A stretch of DNA of 13,615 nt, from NCBI GenBank assembly GCA_020201295.1, contig JAIVHA010000160.1:1-13615 (forward strand), read 5' to 3'. Below the pieces are notes generated by a model, which was not told the DNA's origin, made no database searches, and saw only the letters and a list, made by a program, of their open reading frames with translations. The stretch comes from Lysobacteraceae bacterium (GTDB lineage Bacteria; Pseudomonadota; Gammaproteobacteria; DSM-19610). This document shows, one piece after another, positions 1 to 8,110 of the stretch. Both the position numbers and the translations under genes were made by a program. The stretch's first letter is position 1; every line of letters begins with the position of its first letter.

Positions 1-13
1 AGCAGCGTGAATT

Positions 14-38
14 CCAGCTTCCAGGTATGCGAAGCTGG
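14..38. repeat. Hairpin palindrome at the window edge
   Basis: CCAGCTTC (14-21) and GAAGCTGG (31-38) form a perfect 8-bp stem with a 9-base loop. It lies downstream of the broken arfB gene on the minus strand and has no clear T-tract on that side. It may be a REP-like intergenic palindrome or part of a terminator. Only one copy is visible, so the class is uncertain. Confidence 0.4.
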
Positions 39-61
39 GACTTCGAGGTGTTCAAACCTGA

Positions 62-483
62 TCAACTTATAAAAATAATTATCGCTCGTCTTCGCCGGTG
101 GTTCGCCGCATGCGTTTGGTAGCCACCGCGTTTGATCTTGTCGTCCACGCGCTTCCGGCGTTCACCGCCGGAGACGCGGGTGGCGTCGCGTCGTTTCGGG
201 TTGACCAGTGCACGCGTCAGCAGCGCCTCGAAACGCGCCCAAGCGTCGGCGCGGTTACGTTCCTGACTGTGGAAACGGTTCACCTCGATGAGCAGCGCGC
301 CTTCGCTGTTCACGCGTCGGCCGGTGAGTTTCTCCAGGCGCGCGCGCAACCGCCTGCGGCAAGCCGGCCTTGGCGAGATACACACGCAACTGACTGGCCG
401 TGCCACCTTGTTGACGTTCTGGCCGCCCGGGCCTGGCGAGCGGACGGCACGCCACTCTACGGCTTGGTGTGCAGTGAACGTGG
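62..483 (-). pseudogene. arfB: arfB (YaeJ-type peptidyl-tRNA hydrolase) pseudogene, frameshifted and missing its start
   Basis: ArfB rescues stalled ribosomes by hydrolysing peptidyl-tRNA with a release-factor-like GGQ motif and a basic C-terminal tail that enters the mRNA channel. The motif GPGGQNVNK is clear on the minus strand, with GGQ at 419-427, preceded by VEWRAVRS as in family members. After NKV the homologous reading moves to another frame (TASQLRVYLAKAGLPQA), as if one base were lost near 402. It returns after an extra base in a GC-alternating run at 337-347 and continues as RARLEKLTGRRVNSEG and then a Lys/Arg-rich tail, ending at TGA 62-64. Upstream of about 463 the family match stops and no start codon fits; a REP palindrome begins at 484. 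It is therefore either a pseudogene cut by repeat invasion, or a gene with two base-call errors plus a real 5' truncation. Family identity is certain; inactivation is likely. Confidence 0.8.
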
Positions 484-510
484 CCCGGATGCAGCGTAGC
501 GGAATCCGGG
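484..510. repeat. REP palindrome, left copy beside the RAYT remnant
   Basis: A 27-bp imperfect palindrome with arms CCCGGAT (484-490) and ATCCGGG (504-510). Its reverse complement matches the copy at 750-776 at all but about four inner positions. The two copies face each other across the transposase remnant, the usual layout for REP elements around a RAYT gene. Confidence 0.75.
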
Positions 511-523
511 ATTAACCGAACGT

Positions 524-746
524 CATGGATCGACGGATAACGGCATGGGAGCATACGATTCGCGACGACGAAGACTTGCGCAGGCATGTCGAATACATCC
601 CTTCAATCCGGTCAGGCACAGCCACGTTGCGAGGGTAAAAAGACTGGCCGTATTCGACATTTCACCGCTATGTGCGCCTGGGGGTATATCCGCTCGATTG
701 GGCGGGCTGGGGTGTGGGAGCTGCCGGGGCGGAATGGGGTGAATGA
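524..746 (+). pseudogene. REP-associated tyrosine transposase (RAYT, Y1_Tnp/IS200-like) C-terminal remnant
   Basis: RAYTs are single-copy Y1 HUH transposases thought to mobilise REP palindromes. Only the C-terminal third remains, spread over shifted frames. The first block reads WEHTIRDDEDLRRHVEYI (545-598). A frame change, consistent with loss of two bases in the usual YIHFNPV motif, leads to FNPVRHSHVARVK. An extra A in the A-run near 636-641 then leads to DWPYSTFHRYVRLGVYPLDW and a stop at 744-746. These blocks are diagnostic for the C-terminal region of the family (xxHVxYIHxNPVKHG, then DWPYSSFHRYV). The catalytic HUH and tyrosine region is absent, so the fragment cannot be active. REP palindromes lie immediately on both sides. 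The start given is the first in-frame ATG and is not meant as a real start. Confidence 0.85.
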
Positions 747-749
747 AAT

Positions 750-776
750 CCCGGATTCCACTGCGTTTCATCCGGG
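750..776. repeat. REP palindrome, right copy beside the RAYT remnant
   Basis: A 27-bp palindrome with arms CCCGGAT (750-756) and ATCCGGG (770-776), inverted relative to the copy at 484-510. It starts three bases after the transposase stop codon. The arms are identical to the left copy and the centre differs at a few positions. Confidence 0.75.
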
Positions 777-960
777 CTACGCTTCCTGGGATCTGGATGG
801 TGTAACACGCCAAGTCCGGTTCTGCGAGGAGCCAGTGACGAACTGCTCATTGTCCTCTTGTTGTTCACCTCCAGGGGAGGGTGTCCGCCGGCGTTCGAGC
901 CGGACTTCGCGCGTGTCCAGGCCGGGCTTTTCCAGCTGGATCCGGAGCCCGATTTCGGCA
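777..960. other. Unassigned stretch between the RAYT remnant and the aldo/keto reductase tail
   Basis: I recognise no gene here. The minus strand around 888-970 reads as IGLRIQLEKPGLDTREVRLE and looks weakly protein-like, but it has no motif I can name and no start. It may be a fragment of another decayed gene or filler left by rearrangement. Confidence 0.4.
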
Positions 961-1119
961 ACCCTCGATGGGGCGATCGGGCGCAACCCGGCCGTCACCT
1001 GCGCCATCCCGGCGACCTCGAAGGTGGAACACCTGCGGGAGAACATGGGCGCCGGTTATGGGCGCTTGCCGGATGCGCGCATGCGCCAGCGGATGAGCGA
1101 GCATTTCGCGCGTCTGTAG
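961..1119 (+). pseudogene. Aldo/keto reductase, C-terminal fragment
   Basis: The last about 50 codons before the TAG at 1117-1119 read AIGRNPAVTCAIPATSKVEH, then LRENMGAGYGRLPD. In the aldo/keto reductase fold this corresponds to the end of the TIM barrel, where the 'HPAVTCAIPGT/ATSK' strand and following helix bind the NADPH adenine phosphate. The N-terminal barrel with the catalytic Asp-Tyr-Lys-His set is missing: upstream sequence shows no related reading in any frame. It is a truncated remnant with no evident start or ribosome binding site. It converges on the hypothetical gene on the other strand, with 11 bases between their stops. Family assignment rests on one short conserved block, so confidence is moderate. 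Confidence 0.6.
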
Positions 1120-1130
1120 CGCGGCGCATA

Positions 1131-1499
1131 TCAGGCCTTATCGCCCGACAGTTTTTGCGTCAGCAAGGCCTTCAAGGCATCGAGCGAAGCGCAGGCACGC
1201 AGGCTCGCGGCATCGATCCAGATTTCGAGACCGTCGGCTTGGCGCTGGAAGATCGCCGGCAATTCGACGTCCTGGATGCCATAACGACTGGCGAGTTCAT
1301 CGCGGTGCAGGAATTCGTAATCCGCGTCGAGTCCTTGCAGAAACTCCCTCCACTCCTTGCGCACCGCGAAGTGATCGTGGGTCAGCGCGCAGAGTTGGCA
1401 GGCATAGGTATCGGGTGAAAGGATCTTGTGGGCGATATCCGCGACGGTGTTGAACAGGCCGCTGTCGGCGTTATAGACGAAGACCAGTGCATGGCGCAT
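1131..1499 (-). CDS. Conserved small protein of unknown function with a CxxC pair
   Basis: 122 residues, apparently intact. It is soluble, with no signal peptide or membrane segment. The N-terminus is a hydrophobic strand followed by a YNADSG motif (residues 9-14), then a helix and a CQLC pair (C34, C37) inside TYACQLCALT, and a later EIWIDAASL strand. I recognise this as a type of conserved hypothetical protein but cannot assign a reaction. A CxxC pair close to the N-terminus would suit thiol or metal chemistry; this is inference only. The ATG at 1497-1499 lies 6 bases after the final stop of the broken ArsR-rhodanese gene on the same strand, so the two were probably one operon and the protein may serve the same sulfur, redox or metal response. 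It is the only intact gene between arfB and ssb. Confidence 0.75.
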   Translation of the reverse strand: MRHALVFVYNADSGLFNTVADIAHKILSPDTYACQLCALTHDHFAVRKEWREFLQGLDADYEFLHRDELASRYGIQDVELPAIFQRQADGLEIWIDAASLRACASLDALKALLTQKLSGDKA

Positions 1500-1505
1500 G
1501 GTGGA

Positions 1506-1986
1506 TCAACGCTCCACCGGCAGACCGGCGATGCGCCATTCCGGATAGCCGTCCTCAAGGCGCCGCGCGCACGTCCAGCACCGTGACCTCGCCGGCGCGA
1601 ACGCGTGCCAGCAGCTCCGTTGCCGGGATCGGTTCGAGCGTGTCTTTGGTAGCGAGGTAGATGCTGACCAGCTGTTCGACCTCGGCCAGATGGCGGTCCG
1701 CCAGCGTGCGCACAACGTCGAACAGCACCACCACATCATCGCCGGACAGTCGGTAGAAGACCCGTTGCCCTTCCTTGCGGGTCGTCACCAGGCCCGCCTG
1801 CCGGAGTTGCTGCAGGTGCTGGGAGGTGTTCGCCACGCTCAGGCCCGAGATCAGGGCCAGGGCCTCGACACTGCGTTCGCCTTGCGCAAGATATTCAATG
1901 AGTTCAAGTCGGTTGGCGTTGCTCAGCGCCTTGCCGATGCGCGCGAACTGGGCGAACAGCGCATGTTTCACATTGATTCTTGACAT
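1506..1986 (-). pseudogene. ArsR-family regulator fused to rhodanese, rhodanese domain mostly deleted
   Basis: Residues 1-100 form an ArsR winged helix-turn-helix: NANRLELIEYLAQGERSVEA, recognition helix near VANTSQHLQQLR (51-62), then a wing ending FYRL. After a helical linker, a rhodanese domain starts (ELLARVRAGEVTVLDVR, to residue 140) but is cut within a few codons by TGA at 1555-1557. The normal rhodanese end, RRLEDGYPEWRIAGLPVER, follows in another frame and stops at 1506-1508. The middle of the domain, including the active-site cysteine loop, has been removed out of frame at a GC-rich junction near 1560-1572. The remaining protein has no cysteine at all, so any thiol sensing would have been lost with the rhodanese part. 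The 143-residue DNA-binding part could still be made and might repress constitutively. The ATG at 1984-1986 has only a weak upstream GAGG. Confidence 0.85.
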
Positions 1987-2007
1987 GATCGGGGCCTCAG
2001 GCTAGCT

Positions 2008-2029
2008 TATTCAACCATTCAATTGAATA
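2008..2029. promoter_or_regulatory. Candidate ArsR operator in the divergent promoter region
   Basis: TATTCAA (2008-2014) and TTGAATA (2023-2029) form an inverted repeat with an 8-base spacer. Within it ATTCAATTGAAT (2017-2028) is a perfect 12-bp palindrome. ArsR-family operators are typically AT-rich inverted repeats of this size. It sits 22 bases before the regulator ATG, between that gene and the divergent desaturase-like gene. A possible -35 (TTGAAT, 2023-2028) and -10 (GATTAT, 2046-2051), 17 bases apart, face the desaturase and overlap the repeat. The function is inferred from position and symmetry. Confidence 0.55.
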
Positions 2030-2089
2030 CAAAAAACACCTGCATGATTATAGGCCTCGGGGGCGGGGCTGCAACATCAAGGAGGCAGT

Positions 2090-2668
2090 ATGGAGTTGGA
2101 AGCCTTTATCCGTGCCAACGAAGTGCCCATCCGACTGGGTTGCTTCTTCGGCATCTTCGCGGTCATGGCCTTGTGGGAGCTGGCCGCACCGCGCCGCCGC
2201 CTGACCCAGCCCAAGACCGTGCGCTGGGCGAATAATATCGGCCTGGTGTTCTTCAACAGCTTCCTGGCGCGCCTAGTGTTTCCGGCCGCCGCGGTGGGCA
2301 TGGCCGTATTCGCCCGCGAGCACGGCTGGGGCGTGCTGAATTATTTCGTCGTGCCGTATGCGCTGGCGGTGCTCGCCGCCGTCGTGGTCCTGGACTTCTT
2401 CATCTGGCTGCAGCATGTGATGGTCCATGCCGTGCCCGCGCTGTGGCGCCTGCACCGGGTGCATCACGCCGATCTGGATTTCGATGTGACCACCGGCGCG
2501 CGCTTCCATCCCCTGGAGATACTGCTGTCCCTGCTGATCAAGTTCGCGGTCATCGCCGTGCTGGGACCGCCGGTGCTGGCGGTGATCGTGTTCGAGGTGC
2601 TGCTGAACGCGACCTCGATGTTCAACCACAGCAACGTGCGCATGCCGGCCGGAATCCGGCCGATTTAG
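2090..2668 (+). pseudogene. Sterol desaturase / fatty acid hydroxylase family protein, C-terminally truncated
   Basis: A membrane-bound di-iron oxygenase family member (FA_hydroxylase domain). The 192 residues have hydrophobic segments near 15-30, 48-75, 84-108 and 145-175. Two of the three histidine clusters are present: HVMVH (109-113) and HRVHH (122-126), plus NHSN (179-182). The family normally continues for about 70-80 residues with a third cluster of the HRVHHS type that completes the iron site. Here the reading ends at MPAGIRPI and TAG, next to a 17-bp perfect palindrome (2646-2662), and no further homologous sequence follows. Without the last histidines it should be inactive. The start is well supported by AAGGAGG at 2079-2085, four bases before the ATG. 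It is divergent from the ArsR-type gene and shares its putative operator, so it may once have been a target of that regulator. Confidence 0.75.
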
Positions 2669-2694
2669 CCAATTAAGCCACTGCATCAGCTTAG

Positions 2695-2824
2695 GGAACC
2701 TCTGATTTATTCACTAAACCGTCATTGCGAGCGTAGCGAAGCAATCTCAGGCTACGGTAGATCAACAGCTTGGAGATTGCCGCGTCGCTACGCTCCTCGC
2801 AATGACGAATAAATCAGAGGTTCC
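2695..2824. mobile_element. MITE, 130 bp, IS5-type, with TTAG target duplication
   Basis: Perfect 18-bp terminal inverted repeats run GGAACCTCTGATTTATTC (2695-2712) and its complement (2807-2824). They are flanked by direct TTAG copies at 2691-2694 and 2825-2828, matching the YTAR target duplication known for the IS5 group. Inside is a second inverted repeat beginning GTCATTGCGAG, of the kind often seen dispersed in proteobacterial genomes, so the whole element can fold on itself. There is no ORF, so it would depend on a transposase supplied elsewhere. Removing it and one TTAG joins the sequence before 2695 directly to the recombinase fragment. Confidence 0.8.
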
Positions 2825-2833
2825 TTAGATTGA

Positions 2834-2974
2834 CGACGTCTGGCCCCCGGTTATGTCGCAGACCCCGACGGCCAGATTGTCAAAGATCCCAACTTGCGGG
2901 TGCAGGAGGCCATCGCCCTGGTGTTCAAGAAGTTCCGCGAACTGGGCAGTATTCGTCAGACCCATCGCTGGTTC
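2834..2974 (+). pseudogene. Large serine recombinase fragment (Recombinase domain)
   Basis: From 2834 one frame reads RLAPGYVADPDGQIVKDPN, then LRVQEAIALVFKKFRELGSI and RQTHRWFH. This matches the 'Recombinase' DNA-binding domain that follows the catalytic resolvase domain in large serine recombinases: GYxxDxxGxxVxDPxxxVQEAIxLVFxxFxELGSxRQ, then a WFH segment. Only about 47 residues remain. An in-frame stop lies at 2831-2833, the catalytic N-terminal domain is missing, and after 2974 the family match stops although the frame stays open to about 3100. It is a remnant of a prophage or integrative element. It starts six bases past the MITE's target duplication, but the break predates the MITE. 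Confidence 0.7.
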
Positions 2975-3325
2975 CACTCCTCGCGTATGCTTATTGTCGC
3001 TGCTGTAGCCGCGCAGATTCAGCCTGTGCGCAAAGGCAAAATGCCGCAACATCCATGCCCCAAAAATAATTACGTTTTAAAACAGCCTGATAAAAAATCC
3101 TAGCGGTTGTGGATTGAACCGATTGCAAGATATTTCGACAAGACCGCCCTCCCTTCAATCCTGCTTTACGTCAATGAGAACAGAGATCTAGCATCATCTT
3201 CAGGCCAATCATCCCTGTAACGAATATCGACATTCGGGCAGCCCTCCGGCTCGCGAGACGCATGCGATCCATCGGGCCTTGGGGTCCAACGCATCCAGCA
3301 CAGGCTTCCCCACCCTGCACGCATG
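2975..3325. other. Gene-free stretch between the recombinase fragment and the ssb terminator
   Basis: About 350 bases in which I see no supported gene, RNA or repeat. It includes an AT-richer patch around 3055-3105, which contrasts with the GC-rich surroundings. Short open frames exist on the minus strand (about 3166-3356), but they have no recognisable motif and run through the ssb terminator hairpin. Confidence 0.6.
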
Positions 3326-3348
3326 AAAAAGGGAGCTTGCGCTCCCTT
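3326..3348 (-). terminator. Rho-independent terminator of ssb
   Basis: GGGAGC (3331-3336) and GCTCCC (3341-3346) with a four-base loop, extended by AA/TT pairs. On the minus strand the stem is followed by a T-run (complement of A 3326-3330). It lies about 50 bases after the ssb stop, in the right orientation. Confidence 0.85.
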
Positions 3349-3371
3349 GTATTCATGCGTGTTACGGTCGC

Positions 3372-3393
3372 TTGTCGGGCTGAAGCCCGACAA
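3372..3393. repeat. Short palindrome TTGTCGGGCT-GA-AGCCCGACAA
   Basis: Ten-base perfect arms around two bases, just after the ssb stop codon. The same core (GTCGGGC..GCCCGAC) occurs at 8184-8201 at the end of the SAM hydrolase gene. Two copies at 3' ends of genes suggest a dispersed REP-like palindrome family. Confidence 0.65.
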
Positions 3394-3397
3394 ACCT

Positions 3398-3823
3398 CTA
3401 GAAGGGGATATCGTCGTCGAAATCCATGCCGGCGCCGGAGGATGAGGACGCCGGCGCGTGCTCGGATTCCTGGTTGTAGTTGCCACCACCGCTACCGCCA
3501 CGGCTGCCGAGCATCTGCATTTCATTGGCCACGATCTCGGTGGTGTAGCGGTCGTTACCACTCTTGTCCTGCCACTTGCGCGTGCGCAGGCTGCCTTCCA
3601 CGTAGATCTGCGAGCCCTTCTTCAGGTATTCCCCGACGATTTCCGCCAGGCGGCCGAAGAACACGATATTGTGCCATTCGGTGCGTTCCTTCTGCTCGCC
3701 GGTCTGCTTGTCCTTCCAGGACTCGCTGGTGGCCAGGGCCACGTTGGCGGCGGCGGCACCGCTCGGCATGTAGCGTACCTCCGGGTCCTTGCCCAGGTTG
3801 CCCACCAGAATCACCTTGTTCAC
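3398..3823 (-). CDS. ssb: Single-stranded DNA-binding protein SSB
   Basis: SSB coats single-stranded DNA in replication, repair and recombination and recruits partners through its acidic tip. The 141 residues comprise an OB fold (about 1-105; VILVGNLGKDPEVRYMPSG, WHNIVFFGRLAE, YLKKGSQIYVEGSLRTRKW, DRYTTEIVANEMQMLG), a Gly/Ser-rich linker, and the diagnostic acidic end DFDDDIPF. E. coli SSB is 178 residues, so the linker is short. The start is unusual. Homologues begin a few residues earlier (M-A-x-RGVNKV). Here the in-frame upstream codons, back to the stop of the MFS gene at 3854-3856, contain no ATG, GTG or TTG before the GTG at 3821-3823, which is the valine codon of RGVNKV. GTG is therefore taken as the start, with GCGGA directly upstream. 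Translational coupling to the MFS gene 30 bases upstream is plausible. The gene is followed by a palindrome and a terminator. Confidence 0.95.
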   Translation of the reverse strand: MNKVILVGNLGKDPEVRYMPSGAAAANVALATSESWKDKQTGEQKERTEWHNIVFFGRLAEIVGEYLKKGSQIYVEGSLRTRKWQDKSGNDRYTTEIVANEMQMLGSRGGSGGGNYNQESEHAPASSSSGAGMDFDDDIPF

Positions 3824-3853
3824 TCCGCGTGTACCCGCAGTGCGGAGTCGCTG

Positions 3854-4973
3854 TCAGTCCTTGGGTGGTACCGCGAAGGCCTCGAGGGCAACCTCGTCCA
3901 GGGCGTGCCGATCCACCTTCAGGTAGGCCACCGGCTCCCCGGTCGGCACCACCGCCTCGGCCACCCCGCGCACCAGCGTGAGCCGCCCGGCCAGGCGCTG
4001 CGCCGCGCGGGCGTCACAGGGCGTAATGGGCAACAGGTAGCTGGCCAGGTAGCGGGGATTCTTCATGCCCAGGGCCACCAGCAGCCAGCCACCGGCGGCC
4101 AGAGCGCAGAACAGGAACACCCCCTGCAGGCCATAGCGGGCATGGAGCCAGCCGCCCAGCAGGCCACCCAGGAAGGCCCCCAGGAACTGGCTGCTGGAAT
4201 AAAAACCCATGGCCGTGCCCTTGCTGTCCGGCGGTGCCATCTTGGCCACCAGGGACGGCAGGCTGGCCTCCAGCAGGTTGAAGGCGGCGAAGAACACGAA
4301 CACCCACAGGGCCAGTGCCACCAGGCCATCCCCCAGCCAGTACAGGCCGAACTCCGCCAGTCCCAGCACCAGGATGGCGGCCAGGAACACGGGCTTCAGG
4401 CGCCGCTTGCGCTCCGCCAGGAAAATGAAGGGCAGTACCGCCAGCATGGAGCCCAGCATGACCGGCAGGTACAGCTTCCAGTGGTCCGCGGCGGCCAGCC
4501 CGAGCTCGTCGCGCAGTACCAGTGGCAGCACCACGAAGGTGGCGGTCAGAATCATGTGCAGCACCAGGATCCCCAGGTCCAGGCGCAGCAGCTCACCGTT
4601 GCGCAACACGCTGCGGAATTGGGCCGGAATGGGCTCGGCATCGCGATGTACACGGCTGATGACCGGCTGCGGTACCAGCCACAGCAGCACTGCGATGCCG
4701 CCCAGGGCCAGCAGGGCCGTCAGCCAGAAGATGCCCGGCACGCCGATCCAGCTGTTGAGCAGCGGCCCGGCCACCATGGCGACGGCGAAGGACGCGCCGA
4801 TACTCATGCCGATCACCGCCATGGCCTTGACCCGGTAGGTGCTCGGCGTAGAGGGCGAACACCGGCAGGATCATAAACAACCCCAGCATGCGCAGGGAAT
4901 AGATGCCGGCCAGGGAGAAGGCCGCCCGGATCTCGGTGGAGCTCATGCCATCGGGGCCGGGACTGCCTTTCAT
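3854..4973 (-). pseudogene. YajR-like MFS transporter with an internal out-of-frame deletion
   Basis: YajR is a major facilitator superfamily exporter with a C-terminal ferredoxin-like YAM domain. The N-terminal part (ATG at 4971-4973; AAAGGA about 11 bases upstream) reads SSTEIRAAFSLAGIYSLRML, GLFMILPVFALYAEHL. At about 4838-4845 it jumps, in another frame, to YRVKAMAVIGMSIGASFAVA, which in E. coli YajR lies about 90 residues further on (NRTKAMAFIGVSFG). Transmembrane helices 2-4 and the conserved loop (xxDRxGRKP) are therefore missing. The remaining 322-codon frame (3854-4822) holds the later helices and the YAM domain (AQRLAGRLTLVRGVAEAVVP, then PVAYLKVDRHALDE). An MFS protein without helices 2-4 should not transport. 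Its place between uvrA and ssb matches the arrangement I know from related gammaproteobacteria. It may be a genuine pseudogene or an assembly error. Confidence 0.85.
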
Positions 4974-4988
4974 CAAGCGGGGTTTCCT

Positions 4989-5018
4989 TTGCTGCCGGGC
5001 GTGGAAACGCCGTATAGT
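4989..5018 (+). promoter_or_regulatory. Candidate sigma-70 promoter of uvrA
   Basis: TTGCTG (4989-4994) and TATAGT (5013-5018) are separated by 18 bases, 31 bases before the uvrA ATG. The spacer contains the inverted repeat GGCGT-GGAA-ACGCC (4998-5011), which could bind a regulator. I see no E. coli-type LexA box (CTGT-N8-ACAG) between uvrA and the divergent MFS gene, although E. coli uvrA and ssb are SOS-regulated. Confidence 0.55.
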
Positions 5019-5048
5019 AACAGGTTCGATTTGCAGCAGACACGCGAC

Positions 5049-7912
<2,864 letters not shown>

Positions 7913-7913
<1 letters not shown>

Positions 7914-8007
7914 ATTTGGTGACAGTATACTAATTTCGCGATCCAACCGTTTGTTCTAATCAAGCACCGAATTATGGATCGCGAAATTAGTATACTGTCA
8001 CCAAATT
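7913..8007. repeat. Perfect 32-bp inverted repeat pair (95-bp foldback) at the uvrA stop
   Basis: The left arm (7913-7944) begins AATTTGGTGACAGTATACTA and ends TCGCGATCC. The right arm (7976-8007) is its exact reverse complement over all 32 bases, with a 31-base spacer. The left arm starts on the last base of the uvrA stop codon. There is no ORF and no clear target duplication. The length and perfection suggest a MITE or recently copied foldback rather than a simple terminator; there is no T-tract. I associate the core GGTGACAGTATACT with sequences near Y1-type transposases in other proteobacteria, but cannot verify this here. Confidence 0.85.
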
Positions 8008-8010
8008 ACA

Positions 8011-8081
8011 CGTAGGAGCGGCCTCTGGCCGCGAATGCCCGGGGTACCACACAGGGTTCGCGGCCAGAGGCCGCTCCTACG
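8011..8081. repeat. REP-type inverted pair (GTAGGAGCGGC family)
   Basis: The arms at 8011-8035 and 8057-8081 are perfect 25-bp complements, starting CGTAGGAGCGGCC and containing an inner GGCC-TCT-GGCC hairpin. The motif GTAGGAGCGGC..GGCCGCGAA is the widespread REP type of Pseudomonas and other gammaproteobacteria, here arranged as an inverted doublet (BIME-like). A second doublet is at 8959-9023. Confidence 0.85.
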
Positions 8082-8110
8082 GGTGCCTTCCATTGGCAGC
8101 AATGCAATCT

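Noticed and set aside
858..1418. 186-codon plus-strand frame
   Set aside because: It overlaps the aldo/keto reductase tail in a different frame and the CxxC protein in antisense; its composition suggests a shadow.
3166..3356. Possible small minus-strand gene(s) downstream of ssb
   Set aside because: The frames pass through the ssb terminator hairpin and show no motif or ribosome site.
3458..4876. 472-codon plus-strand frame over ssb and the MFS gene
   Set aside because: Gln/His/Gly-rich shadow translation crossing two genes that are clearly coded on the minus strand.
4839..5048. Longer uvrA with 70 extra N-terminal residues
   Set aside because: The upstream codons are antisense to the MFS gene, and the promoter-like elements lie inside them; family proteins start at MDTIRLRGARTHNL.
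4974..5048. SOS (LexA) box shared by uvrA and the ssb-side operon
   Set aside because: No CTGT-N8-ACAG or close variant is present in this interval.
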